Numbered from the stretch's first letter, positions 24,784-33,463 are shown. The stretch: DNA of 64,000 nt from Nocardiopsis prasina DSM 43845 (GCF_000341265.1 NZ_ANAE01000133.1:11760-75759); one strand, 5' to 3'. Translations and numbers: made by a program. Notes: generated by a model not told the origin, from the sequence alone.

Positions 24784-26718
24784 TCACCGCCTGAGCGTGC
24801 GGGGTCGGCGTCCGGCGCGCATGCCGTTGGCGATGACCACCACCTCCGCCACCTCGTGCACCAGGACCACCGCCGCGAGGCCCAACACTCCGAACAGGGC
24901 CAGCGGCATCAGGACGACGATGATCGCCAACGACAGCCCGATGCTCTGCCACATGACGGTCCGGCAACGGCGGGCGTGGGCCAGTACCACGGGCAGGTGG
25001 CGCAGGTCCTCACCCATCAGGGCGACGTCCGCGGTCTCCACGGCCACGTCGGTGCCCATCGCCCCCATGGCCACGCCGAGGTCGGCACCGGCCAGGGCTG
25101 GCGCGTCGTTGACCCCGTCGCCGACCATCGCCACCGGCCCCCCGGCCCGCAGCTCACCGACCACCCGCGCCTTGTCCTCGGGCAGCAGACCGGCGTGCAC
25201 CTGGTCCGGGTCGATCCCGACCTCGGCGGCCAGCGCCCGTGCAGTGACGGGGTGGTCCCCGGTCAGCATCGCCACCCGGTGGCCGGAACGCCGCAGCTCC
25301 GCGACCACCTCGGCGGCCTCGGGCCGTGGTTCGTCCCGGACCGCGAGGGCACCCGCCACGGCGCCGTCCTCCTCCACCACGACCACGGTGGCCCCCGCGT
25401 CCAGCAGCCGCTCGACCTCGCCAGCGAGGGGACCCGGGGTCACCCAGCCGGGACGGCCCAGACGTACCTCCGCGCCCTCCACCCGGCCGGTCAACCCGTG
25501 GCCGGGCACCGCACGGACGTCGTCCGCCGGAGGAGGCGCGGGGTGCGCGGCCAGCACGGCGCGGGCCAGCGGGTGCTCGCTGCGCGCCTCCAGCGCCGAC
25601 GCCAGGGCCAGGACCCGCTCCCGCGTGTGCCCGGGGGCGGGTGCCACCTCCACCACAGCTGGCGCGTTCCGGGTGAGGGTGCCGGTCTTGTCCAGGGCGA
25701 CCACCCGGACCCCGCCCATCGCCTCCAAGGCGGCACCGCCCTTGACCAGCGCGCCCTGGCGTGAGGCCGCGCCGACGGCGGCCACCACGGTCACCGGTAC
25801 GGAGATGGCCAGCGCGCAGGGTGAGGCCGCCACCAGCACGACCAGAGCGCGTTCGATCCAGGTCAGGGGGTCGCCCATGAGTGACCCGAGCACCGCCACC
25901 AAGGCGGCCACGACCATCACCCCGGGGACCAGGGGGCGGGCGACCCGGTCGGCCAGCCGCTGCCCCTGACCCTTGCGGGCCTGTTCGGCCTCCACGACGC
26001 GCACCACGCGTGCCAGGGAGTTGTCCTCGGCATCGGCGGTCACGGTGATCTCCAGCGGGCCCGTTCCGTTGACCGATCCGGCGTACACGGCGTCGCCGGG
26101 ACCCGCCTCCACGGGCACGGACTCCCCGGTGATGGCCGAGGTGTCCAGGCTGGTGTGTCCGGAGTCGATCACGCCGTCGGTGGCCAGTCGCTCGCCCGGA
26201 CGAAGGACGAGGGTCTGCCCGGGCCGGAGTTGGTCGGGGGAGACCGTGTGTTCGACCCCGTCGCGCAGGACGGTCGCCCGCGCGGGCACCAGGTCCAGCA
26301 GGGCGCGAAGGCCGCGTCGGGTACGGGCGACGGCGTACCCCTCCAGGCCTTCGGCGATGGTGAAGAGCACAGCCAGCATCGCCGCCTCTCCGACCTCGCC
26401 CAGGGCCACGGCCCCGAAGGCGGCCAGGGTCATGAGGGTGCCCACGCCGATCCGGTTCCGGAGCGGCCCCGGCCCGAACAGGCGGCGCAGGGTGGCGGGG
26501 ACGAAGGTCCAGCCCGCGACCACCAGGGCCGCGGACTTCAGGAGGAGGGGGAGTGCGTCGGGGGCCCCGGACCAGCCCGCGGCGTACCCGGCGAGGAGCA
26601 GGGGCGCGGCGACGGCGGCGAAGCGGATCTCGGAGACCTGCCGGAGCCGGGTGGGCTCCCCGGGTTCGGTCGTCCGCTCGGGAGCGGCCGGGGCGTCGCC
26701 GCAGCAGGTGTCACTCAC
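24784..26718 (-). CDS. P1B-type heavy-metal ATPase (Cd/Zn/Pb efflux, ZntA/CadA group)
   Basis: 644 residues from GTG 26718, whose GTGA overlaps the stop of the sensor gene. Motifs: TGES in the actuator domain, ASPCAL as the membrane metal site (an SPC variant of CPC), phosphorylation site DKTGTLT, hinge GDGVNDAPAL, and a C-terminal helix motif HEVAEVVVIANGMR. There is no N-terminal HMA domain, but the start MSDTCCGD offers a Cys pair that could bind metal. SPC pumps are known in Cd-, Co- and other-metal branches. Pairing with a CmtR-like sensor points to Cd, Pb or Zn. Confidence 0.88.
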   Translation of the reverse strand: MSDTCCGDAPAAPERTTEPGEPTRLRQVSEIRFAAVAAPLLLAGYAAGWSGAPDALPLLLKSAALVVAGWTFVPATLRRLFGPGPLRNRIGVGTLMTLAAFGAVALGEVGEAAMLAVLFTIAEGLEGYAVARTRRGLRALLDLVPARATVLRDGVEHTVSPDQLRPGQTLVLRPGERLATDGVIDSGHTSLDTSAITGESVPVEAGPGDAVYAGSVNGTGPLEITVTADAEDNSLARVVRVVEAEQARKGQGQRLADRVARPLVPGVMVVAALVAVLGSLMGDPLTWIERALVVLVAASPCALAISVPVTVVAAVGAASRQGALVKGGAALEAMGGVRVVALDKTGTLTRNAPAVVEVAPAPGHTRERVLALASALEARSEHPLARAVLAAHPAPPPADDVRAVPGHGLTGRVEGAEVRLGRPGWVTPGPLAGEVERLLDAGATVVVVEEDGAVAGALAVRDEPRPEAAEVVAELRRSGHRVAMLTGDHPVTARALAAEVGIDPDQVHAGLLPEDKARVVGELRAGGPVAMVGDGVNDAPALAGADLGVAMGAMGTDVAVETADVALMGEDLRHLPVVLAHARRCRTVMWQSIGLSLAIIVVLMPLALFGVLGLAAVVLVHEVAEVVVIANGMRAGRRPRTLRR

Positions 26719-27086
26719 CGTGCACCGTCGCCGCTGTCGGTTCCGTAGGTGGGGCACAGGGCGACGGCGTTGCCCGTCGCTGCCAGGAGCGTCTCGGCCG
26801 CCGCGAGCAGGTTGATCAGTTCGGGGCGGCTGAGCGAGTAGAACACCTGGCGTCCCTGGGGGCGGCCGTCGACCAGTCCGCAGTCCCGCAGGCACGACAC
26901 GTGCTTGGAGACCGTGGACTGGGCCAGGCCCAGCTGGTCCACGAGGTCGGTCACACGTGCCTCGCCCCGCGCCAGGCGCTGCACGATCGCCAGGCGGGTC
27001 CCGTCGGAGAGGCTGTGGAAGAGGGCCTCGGCCGCGTCCAGTCCGGAGCCCGCGCAGGCCCCCTCCACGTCTTCATTGATCGTCAT
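26715..27086 (-). CDS. ArsR/SmtB-family metal sensor, CmtR-like
   Basis: 123 residues. The winged helix has its recognition helix in LAQSTVSKHVSCLRDCGL, with Cys65 and Cys69 spaced as in the CmtR Cd/Pb sensor. A third Cys111 lies in the C-terminal tail (ALCPTYG), as CmtR's third ligand does. When metal binds, such sensors leave the operator and the efflux pump is made. Its stop overlaps the start of the ATPase gene (GTGA), which implies coupled translation. An inverted repeat covers its start codon, fitting autoregulation. Confidence 0.88.
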   Translation of the reverse strand: MTINEDVEGACAGSGLDAAEALFHSLSDGTRLAIVQRLARGEARVTDLVDQLGLAQSTVSKHVSCLRDCGLVDGRPQGRQVFYSLSRPELINLLAAAETLLAATGNAVALCPTYGTDSGDGAR

Positions 27087-27096
27087 TCGACGATCA
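27077..27096. promoter_or_regulatory. Operator-like inverted repeat over the sensor start codon
   Basis: Perfect 8-bp arms TGATCGTC / GACGATCA with a four-base centre. It includes the start codon of the CmtR-like gene. It lies beside an AT-rich promoter stretch (ATATTCGATTTTGG) and is the natural candidate site for the sensor. Confidence 0.6.
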
Positions 27097-27145
27097 TATT
27101 CGATTTTGGCGATGAATCAACAGGGTCTCTTCCGCGGTCCCGCGG

Positions 27146-27736
27146 TCACACGCGCTCGGCCGCCGCTCTCGAAGCGGCCAGTGTCTGGGAGATCTTCGCC
27201 GCCAACCGAGCCGAGGGCACGTCCGTGTGGGGCCGCCACGCGAGCGCGTCGGAGGCCCCGCCCCTCGCGGGCACGGTGGCGGCCGTCGCCCGGTACAGGT
27301 ACAGGAACGTGAAGTGCACGTGTTCGGGCTCCCCCCGGTCCGGGTCCTCCGGTACACGGTGGACGTCCAGGTCCAACGGGAGCGCGTGCGCGTCCGACCC
27401 CGCCCGTGTGACCTCGATCCGCTCGGGGGCCAGGCCCGTGGACTCCGTCAGGCGCCCCAGCGACGCCTCGTCCAGCGCACCGTCCTCGGTGGTCAGGTGC
27501 CCGCCCGGCAGGAACCAGGGGCCCTGTTCCCCCTCCCGGACCATCAGCACCCGCCAACACGGGTCGAGCACGACGGCCCCGGCGGTCACGTGTCCCACGC
27601 GGAACTCCTTGGGAGAGGACAGCTCGTGCCCGCCGTCCAGGGCCCGCACCAGGGGGCCGGCCGCGTCGACTTCCTTGGGGAAGCGCTCCAGATAGCCGTC
27701 CAGCACGGCGCGGATGTGCGTGTTGGGGATGCTCAA
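27146..27736 (-). CDS. Nudix-fold protein with degenerate Nudix box
   Basis: 196 residues from TTG 27736, chosen because AGGAG precedes it by five bases. The fold is recognisable (VTAGAVVLDPCWRVLMV, then WFLPGGHL). The Nudix box reads GGHLTTEDGALDEASLGRLTESTGL (split here: GGHLTTEDGALD, EASLGRLTESTGL). The RE of the REUxEE core is replaced by GR and the second catalytic Glu by Ser; only one Glu remains. Many pyrophosphohydrolases need these residues to bind magnesium, so activity is uncertain, and a sensor or binding role is possible. It is downstream of nothing obvious. Confidence 0.75.
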   Translation of the reverse strand: MSIPNTHIRAVLDGYLERFPKEVDAAGPLVRALDGGHELSSPKEFRVGHVTAGAVVLDPCWRVLMVREGEQGPWFLPGGHLTTEDGALDEASLGRLTESTGLAPERIEVTRAGSDAHALPLDLDVHRVPEDPDRGEPEHVHFTFLYLYRATAATVPARGGASDALAWRPHTDVPSARLAAKISQTLAASRAAAERV

Positions 27737-27843
27737 TGTGGCTCCTGTCGATCCGGACACGTGGCGCACCCAGGATCGCGGCTCGGCACCGGCCCTGAAC
27801 AGTTCCCACGCTGACCGGCCCCGAGGTGGTACCCGAACCCCCG

Positions 27844-30315
27844 CTAGGCGGCGGCGCGGCTCGTCATCCGGTCGTCCACGACACGGATCACCGTGATCAC
27901 CGCGATCGCCACCCCCGCCACCGCCAGCCCGGTCAGGACCTTGGTCGGATCGCTCACGTCGAGGTCGAAGAACCAGCGGCCCCACGGTGTCACCATGGCC
28001 AGGGTCAGCAGACCCACCATGGTGCCGACCAGCGCCACCTTCCACCACACGTACGGCTTGGCCACCAACAGCAGCACCCACAGCGTGGTCGCGCACAGGG
28101 TGATGACCACCGCCGTGCGGTCCGCCGGGTCCGGGACCGTGCGCCCACCGAGCACCAGCAGGTAGGTCGTCACCGCGGCCAGCCCCGCCACCAGCCCCGA
28201 GGGGATCGCCAGCCGCAACGTGCGCAGGACGAACCCCGGCCGGGCGATGTCGGTGTTGGGCGCCAGGGCCAGGAAGAACGAGGGGATGCCGAAGGTGACC
28301 GCGTTGATCAGCGTGGCGTGTCGAGGGAAGAACGGGTAGGCCACCGCCAACAGGCCCACGATGATCGCCAGCGTCATCGTGTACACGGTCTTGGTCAGGA
28401 ACAGGCTGGCCACTCGCTCGATGTTGCCGATCACCCGGCGGCCCTCGGCCACCACTCTGGGCAGGACGGCGAAGCGGTTGTCCAACAGGACCAGCTGGGC
28501 GACCGAACGCGAGGCGGGGCTGCCCGAACCCATCGCCACGCCGATGTCGGCCTCCTTCAGGGCCAGCACGTCGTTGACGCCGTCACCGGTCATCGCCACC
28601 GTGTGCCCGCGGTCGCGCAGGCCGCGGACCATGTCGCGCTTGCGTTCGGGGGTGACCCGGCCGAACGCCGAGCGGCGCTCCACCTCCCGCGCCATCCGCT
28701 CCGGCTCCTCGGGCAGGTCCCGGGCGTCCATGGGACGGTCGGCCCCGGGCAGCCCCAGCTCGCGGCCGACCGCGCCCACGGAGGCGGCGTGGTCGCCGGA
28801 GACGATCTTGACGTCCACGCCCTGGTCGGCGAAGTAGTCCAGGGTCGGCCGGGCGTCCTCGCGCACCCGCTGGTCCAGCACCACCAGCGACACCGGCTCC
28901 ACCGTCCCCGGAGCGAACTCGTCGTCCACCCGGACCGAGGCCCGCGCCAGCAGCAGGACCCGCAGCCCCTGGGCACCCAGACGGGCCGCCTCCGCGGCGG
29001 CGGGTGAGTCCGGTTCGGCCAGGACGTCGGCGGCACCGAGCACCCAGTGCCCCTCACCCGACGGAGTCAGCAGGCTCGCCCCGCTCCACTTGCGAGCGGA
29101 GGAGAAGGGGGCCAGCGCGGTCACGGTCCAGTCCGGGGCCTCCCGCCCGCCGGCCGCGCACCCCTCGGCGATCGCGGCCATGCTCGGGTTCGGGTCCGGG
29201 TCGCTCGCGGCCAGCGCGGCCAGCACCAGGGTGGGGGACTCCGACGAACCGCCCAGATCACGGATCTCCGCGAGCTTCATGCCGACCTCGGTCAGCGTGC
29301 CGGTCTTGTCCGTGCACACCACGTCCACCCGAGCCAGGCCCTCGATCGCGGGCAGCTCCTGCACCAGGCAACGGTGGCGACCCAGCCGGATCACCCCCAC
29401 CGCGAAGGCGATGCTCGTGAGCAGGATGAGGCCCTCGGGGATCATCGACACCAACGCCGCCACCATGCCGCGCAGGGCGTCGGCCAGCGGCCCCGGGACA
29501 CCCCCGGAATCCGCCTGGTCCAACGCGACCTGACCGTTCATGAACAGCTGGCTGTAGACCAGCAGGGCGCCGATCGGGAAAAGGGCGTAGGTGATCCAGG
29601 TGAGGATCGTGTTGATCCCCGACCTCAGCTCCGACCGCACCAGCGAGAACCGGCTCGCCTCCTCGGCCAGCCGTGCCGCGTACGCGTGCCGTCCCACCTT
29701 CGTCGCCCGGAAGCGCCCGGCCCCGGCCACCACGAAGCTGCCCGACATCACCGTGTCACCGGGCTGCTTGAGCACCGGGTCGGCCTCTCCGGTGAGCAGC
29801 GACTCGTCGACCTCCAGGCCCCCGGCCCAGGTCACGACGCCGTCCACCACCACCTGGTCGCCGACTCCGACCTCCAGGACCTCGTCCAGGACGATCTCCT
29901 GGGTGGCCACCCGCACCGTGGCGCCGTCGCGCACCACCCGGGGGCGCGCGGCGTTGACGATCGCGAGCTTGTCCAGGGTGCGCTTGGCACGCAGCTCCTG
30001 GACGATGCCGATCAGCGTGTTGATCACGATGACCAGTGCGAAGAGGCCGTCCTGCACGGGCCCGATCACCGCGATGACCGAGAACAGGACGGCGATCATC
30101 GCATTGATGCGGGTGAAGACGTTCCCTCGGATGATCTGTCCGACACTGCGGCTCGCCCGGACGGGGACGTCGTTGGTCCGCCCGCCCGCGACGCGCTCGG
30201 CGACGTCCTCACTGGACAACCCCTTCTCCGGGGGCGGACCCAGGAGGACGGACCGGCCCGACACGGGCTCGGCCGGGAGCGGACCCAGTGGGGACCGGTC
30301 GGTTTCTTCGGGCAC
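27844..30315 (-). CDS. ctpE: CtpE-type Ca2+-transporting P-type ATPase
   Basis: 823 residues from GTG 30315 (AGGAG upstream). It is collinear with mycobacterial CtpE: N-terminal NVFTRINAMIAVL, TGEADP in the actuator domain, PEGLILLTS in membrane helix 4, phosphorylation site CTDKTGTLTE, and hinge TGDGVNDVLALKEAD. CtpE supports calcium uptake in Mycobacterium and affects cell-surface integrity. It is the second P-type ATPase here but unrelated in subtype to the P1B pump nearby. It is divergent to the NRDE gene, with a 263-base promoter region. Confidence 0.85.
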   Translation of the reverse strand: MPEETDRSPLGPLPAEPVSGRSVLLGPPPEKGLSSEDVAERVAGGRTNDVPVRASRSVGQIIRGNVFTRINAMIAVLFSVIAVIGPVQDGLFALVIVINTLIGIVQELRAKRTLDKLAIVNAARPRVVRDGATVRVATQEIVLDEVLEVGVGDQVVVDGVVTWAGGLEVDESLLTGEADPVLKQPGDTVMSGSFVVAGAGRFRATKVGRHAYAARLAEEASRFSLVRSELRSGINTILTWITYALFPIGALLVYSQLFMNGQVALDQADSGGVPGPLADALRGMVAALVSMIPEGLILLTSIAFAVGVIRLGRHRCLVQELPAIEGLARVDVVCTDKTGTLTEVGMKLAEIRDLGGSSESPTLVLAALAASDPDPNPSMAAIAEGCAAGGREAPDWTVTALAPFSSARKWSGASLLTPSGEGHWVLGAADVLAEPDSPAAAEAARLGAQGLRVLLLARASVRVDDEFAPGTVEPVSLVVLDQRVREDARPTLDYFADQGVDVKIVSGDHAASVGAVGRELGLPGADRPMDARDLPEEPERMAREVERRSAFGRVTPERKRDMVRGLRDRGHTVAMTGDGVNDVLALKEADIGVAMGSGSPASRSVAQLVLLDNRFAVLPRVVAEGRRVIGNIERVASLFLTKTVYTMTLAIIVGLLAVAYPFFPRHATLINAVTFGIPSFFLALAPNTDIARPGFVLRTLRLAIPSGLVAGLAAVTTYLLVLGGRTVPDPADRTAVVITLCATTLWVLLLVAKPYVWWKVALVGTMVGLLTLAMVTPWGRWFFDLDVSDPTKVLTGLAVAGVAIAVITVIRVVDDRMTSRAAA

Positions 30316-30578
30316 GGAGGGCTCCTGGTTGGCGAAGGAGGGCGAAGGGGGACCGGAACGGCGAAACCCCCGCTCAAACGGCCCCGGCGTCAACGCACAC
30401 AAGACTAGGGAGCCCCCAGAGTAGAAGAGCACACCCCGGCCGCGCCGTAGTGCCCGGCCGACTCCTCGCCCTGGGGCCAGCACCACCCTGACCAGGGATC
30501 GTGTCCCCAGGGGGCGCGCACGGGGCTTCGCGTCGTAGAGTCCTTGGCAAGGGACCCGAACGCGTGGGAGACAACGAG

Positions 30579-31364
30579 ATGTGCACGGTGATCGTCGGTT
30601 TCGATCCGGACGCCAGGACACCGCTGGTCGTCGCCGCACTGAGGGACGAGATGCGCTCACGCCCGTGGTCCTGGCCCGCGCCGCACTGGCCCCAGCGCCC
30701 CCACCTCGTCGGCGGTCGGGACCAGCTCGCCGGAGGAACCTGGCTGGCCGTGGATCCCCACAAGCGACGGATGGCCGCCCTGCTCAACGGCTGGCCGTGG
30801 GACGGGACGATGCCGTGGGAGGGCACCTACCCCGCGAGCAGGGGTGACCTGCCGCTCAGGGCCCTGTCCACCCAGCGCGATCCCCTCGCTGGCGAGGACC
30901 CCACCCGCTACGCGCCCTTCCACCTGCTCGACGCCGACGCGCACAGCGCGACCCTGTACAGCTGGGACGGGCGGTGTATGGACATCCGCTCCCTTCCCCG
31001 AGGCGTGACCACTCTGGTCAACACGGGCCTGGACCCCGCAGATCCCCGCGCCGCCCGGCACACCCCGGAGTTCGCCCGCACCCGTCCCGACCCGGACCTG
31101 CCCGAGGCGACCACCCCGGAGGAGATCTGGGGCGAGTGGCCCGCGCTCATCGCCAAGGCGGCCCACGAGCGGCCCCGGTCGGCGGGCACCACTCCCGGAG
31201 GGGACCCCACGGGCCTGATCGCCCACGCGGACCTGGGTGACGGCCAGGTGTGGGCCACCGGCTCCGTCACCCTGGTCGCCCTGGACCGCGACACGGTGCG
31301 CTACGCCTTCACCGACACCCCCGCCGCCCCCGAACCGTGGAAGATGATCGACGTCCCGGAGTGA
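30579..31364 (+). CDS. NRDE/TANGO2-family protein
   Basis: 261 residues from ATG 30579 (GGGAGACAACGAG upstream). The N-terminus MCTVIVGFDP has the conserved Cys2 of the NRDE family; the typical segment LNGWPWDG corresponds to the family's N-R-D-E region in altered form. TANGO2-like proteins have been linked to heme or lipid handling in eukaryotes; bacterial function is unknown. Cys2 is reminiscent of Ntn-hydrolases after Met removal, which is inference. Confidence 0.75.
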   Translation: MCTVIVGFDPDARTPLVVAALRDEMRSRPWSWPAPHWPQRPHLVGGRDQLAGGTWLAVDPHKRRMAALLNGWPWDGTMPWEGTYPASRGDLPLRALSTQRDPLAGEDPTRYAPFHLLDADAHSATLYSWDGRCMDIRSLPRGVTTLVNTGLDPADPRAARHTPEFARTRPDPDLPEATTPEEIWGEWPALIAKAAHERPRSAGTTPGGDPTGLIAHADLGDGQVWATGSVTLVALDRDTVRYAFTDTPAAPEPWKMIDVPE

Positions 31365-31415
31365 GCGGGGGACCCCGTGGTGCGGGTGTCCCGGGCCGAC
31401 ACGAAAGTCGTACGA

Positions 31416-31435
31416 CCCCGCCCAGGGGGGCGGGG
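31416..31435. terminator. Bidirectional hairpin
   Basis: 8-bp perfect stem CCCCGCCC / GGGCGGGG with a four-base loop between the convergent NRDE gene and the small membrane-protein gene. Confidence 0.65.
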
Positions 31436-31456
31436 CCGCACGCGTGGAGCCGGGTG

Positions 31457-31585
31457 TCAGGCCATCAGGAACGCCAGCAGCGCGAGGAGCGTCACCGAGG
31501 TGAAGGCGGTCAGTGCGACGAGGGCGTCGCCGCGGAAGCGCTCGGCGTCGCCGGAGGTGAGGGGGCCGGGATCGGTCTGGTTCAC
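31457..31585 (-). CDS. Small membrane protein, 42 residues
   Basis: GTG 31585 is preceded by a strong AGGAGGGG site. The N-terminus is charged (DPGPLTSGDAERFRGD) and residues 24-42 form one hydrophobic helix (VALTAFTSVTLLALLAFLMA region), ending the protein. It lies 41 bases after the glucanase gene on the same strand and may be co-transcribed. No family was recognised. The good ribosome site and amphipathic pattern support translation, though it is short. Confidence 0.5.
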   Translation of the reverse strand: MNQTDPGPLTSGDAERFRGDALVALTAFTSVTLLALLAFLMA

Positions 31586-31626
31586 GGTCCCCTCCTGGCG
31601 TGCCCTCGGCCGGGTCTCCGAAGAAC

Positions 31627-32439
31627 CTAGTCCAGGGAGTACACGCGGACGTAGTCCACGCGCATCTCCTGGGGGAGCTGGGTCGTTCCGTCCGGGTAAC
31701 CGGGCCAGTCGCCGCCCACGGCCACGTTGAGGATCATGAAGAACGGCTGGTCGAACACCCACGGGTTCCCCCCGGTGTCCGCCGCTGTGTAGGTCTGGTA
31801 GGCGACGCCGTTCACCGACCACGTGATCGAGCCCGGCCGCCAGTCCACGGCGAACGTGTGGAAGGTGTCGGCGAACGACCACCCCTGCGGGTGCATGTAG
31901 GAGCCGGTCAGCGGGTTGCCGCCGAAGTAGCCGGGCCCGTGCAGGCTGCCGTGCACCAGGTGCGGTTCGCGGCCGATGTTCTCCATGATGTCGATCTCGC
32001 CCGAGTCCGGCCACGGTGTGTTCGGGAAGTTCGAGCCCAGCATCCAGAAGGCGGGCCAGATGCCCTGGCCGCGCGGGATCTGGATGCGCGCCTCGACCCG
32101 GCCGTACTGGGGCTGGACCTTGTTCTGGGTGGTCAGGCGGGCGGACGCGTAACCGCCGTGGGCCTCCTGGCGGGCCGTGATCACGAGGTGGCCGTTACCG
32201 TCGAGGGCGGAGTTGGCACGGCTGTCGGTGTAGTTCTGGAGCTCGTTGTTGCCCCAGCCGTGGTCACCTGTCTCGTGGTTCCAGTTCGCGGGGTTGGGGG
32301 CGCTTCCGGCGGCGCCGTTGAACTCGTCGGACCACACGAGCGTGGCCCGCATGTCGGACTCCGTGGTGGACGCTGAGGCGGTGGTGGGGGAGAGCAGGGC
32401 CGCGGCGGTGATGACCGCCATGAACAGGGCGCGGTGCAT
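31627..32439 (-). CDS. Secreted GH16 endo-beta-1,3-glucanase (laminarinase type)
   Basis: 270 residues with a signal peptide (MHRALFMAVITAAALLSPTT, cleavage near ASAS at 24). The GH16 motif GEIDIMENIG gives nucleophile Glu148 and acid/base Glu153, with the extra Met of the laminarinase subgroup. Aromatic residues for sugar binding are present (WPAFWMLG). It should hydrolyse beta-1,3-glucan in the medium, feeding sugar uptake. No carbohydrate-binding module is attached. An operator-like palindrome lies upstream. Confidence 0.93.
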   Translation of the reverse strand: MHRALFMAVITAAALLSPTTASASTTESDMRATLVWSDEFNGAAGSAPNPANWNHETGDHGWGNNELQNYTDSRANSALDGNGHLVITARQEAHGGYASARLTTQNKVQPQYGRVEARIQIPRGQGIWPAFWMLGSNFPNTPWPDSGEIDIMENIGREPHLVHGSLHGPGYFGGNPLTGSYMHPQGWSFADTFHTFAVDWRPGSITWSVNGVAYQTYTAADTGGNPWVFDQPFFMILNVAVGGDWPGYPDGTTQLPQEMRVDYVRVYSLD

Positions 32440-32510
32440 GGGCTACTCCGGGGGGAAGCCCCACAGGGGCGGTGGAGTACCGGGTCCGACACGCGTGTCG
32501 CGACCCAGTG

Positions 32511-32527
32511 TGGTCACCTTGTGACCA
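32511..32527. promoter_or_regulatory. Operator-like palindrome upstream of GH16 gene
   Basis: Perfect 7-bp arms TGGTCAC / GTGACCA with a CTT centre, 72 bases before the glucanase start and near a TTACTGTAC stretch that could be a promoter. The gap is divergent, so it could control either gene. Confidence 0.5.
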
Positions 32528-32628
32528 TTGGTGTTGAAAAGTTACTGTACGTTTAGTGGTTCGGAAGCACAAGACCGGGTTCTCGGGGTTTTCCCAGAAG
32601 TTTTTCGAAAGCGCGTCATAGGCGCCGT

Positions 32629-32669
32629 GGTGGATCGTCTCCTCCAGGAAAGACGTTCGACGATCCACC
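32629..32669 (+). repeat. Inverted repeat just before the next gene's ribosome site
   Basis: Perfect 11-bp arms (GGTGGATCGTC and GACGATCCACC) with a 19-base loop that contains CCAGGAAAG. The right arm ends two bases before GAGGAA of the next gene. In mRNA it would form a hairpin directly at the ribosome site. Confidence 0.55.
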
Positions 32670-32680
32670 GAGGAACCCAC

Positions 32681-32983
32681 ATGCTGAGCGCCCACGCCAT
32701 CCCCTCGCCCCTGTTCGACCCCGCTGACCTGGTGGGGCAGTGGGTCCGGGTGAAGGAGGACGGCACCGTCGGGCTGCTGACCTCCGCCGACCACGCCGGC
32801 TGGTCGCTGCGTACGCCGACCGGCGTCCTCTCCGGCCGCGGGCGTCTGGCCGCCGAGCCGGTGACCCGCCGGGCCGAGGCCGGACCGGTCCGCCGCCGCC
32901 TGCGCGCGGTCATGGACGACCCCGCCTTCCCGGGCGTCGCTGACCTGGACCTTCTCGACCTCCAGCTGGCCGCCCACCCGTGA
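32681..32983 (+). CDS. Hypothetical protein, 100 residues
   Basis: ATG 32681 with GAGGAA upstream; a longer frame from TTG 32528 is unlikely because it crosses the palindromes. The sequence includes a beta-rich first half (LVGQWVRVKEDGTVGLLTSADHAG) and an Arg-rich second half that ends in a helix with Asp and Leu (VADLDLLDLQLAAHP). It reads as a small soluble protein. No family was recognised. Expression is probably controlled by the preceding hairpin. Confidence 0.5.
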   Translation: MLSAHAIPSPLFDPADLVGQWVRVKEDGTVGLLTSADHAGWSLRTPTGVLSGRGRLAAEPVTRRAEAGPVRRRLRAVMDDPAFPGVADLDLLDLQLAAHP

Positions 32984-33106
32984 TGGCCGGTGCGTCGTGC
33001 GCCCTCGGTCAGCCGTCGTCTGTCTAGGGTGGAGGAGCGAGGTCGAGGGCACACCGCGGCGTGAGCCATGACCTAAGGAATGCGTAAACCCCCTGCGTGA
33101 TCGCGG

Positions 33107-33137
33107 CGTCTCTCTGAGAGACGGCGCATTCGCCGTC
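33107..33137 (+). promoter_or_regulatory. Two overlapping, mutually exclusive hairpins
   Basis: Hairpin 1 pairs CGTCTCTC with GAGAGACG (33107-33123). Hairpin 2 pairs GACGGCG with CGCCGTC (33120-33137). They share GACG at 33120-33123, so only one can form at a time. They lie 44 bases before a small membrane-protein gene: an attenuator-like layout. Confidence 0.45.
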
Positions 33138-33180
33138 GGACACGCGTGGAACGCACGCGTACACGGCAGGGGGCACCACC

Positions 33181-33369
33181 ATGGGCCGAAGCGGCAACCT
33201 CATCGAATCCGGAGCGTACTGGCTGCTCTACATCGTCTCCTTCAGTGGCGCCCTCCTGCACTGGCGTCTGGGCAACGAACTCCTCGCGACCCTGTGCGGA
33301 GGGACCGCCCTCCTCAGCGTCCTGCTCATCGGACGGGTCAGGATCTTCGCCGCGCCACAGGAGCGGTGA
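33181..33369 (+). CDS. Small membrane protein, 62 residues
   Basis: ATG 33181 with AGGGGG upstream. Two short hydrophobic segments ([17 protein letters not shown] and [18 protein letters not shown]) are separated by a charged turn. The C-terminus is basic. It precedes mshC by 94 bases on the same strand. No family was recognised. Confidence 0.5.
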   Translation: MGRSGNLIESGAYWLLYIVSFSGALLHWRLGNELLATLCGGTALLSVLLIGRVRIFAAPQER

Positions 33370-33463
33370 CCGGTATTCCCGCCCCACCTGGGGAAATCAT
33401 CACCTCCCACCCCACCCGCTATCTGTGCGTTTGTCGCGTGCACGTGCGGATAGGCTTCCCGGT

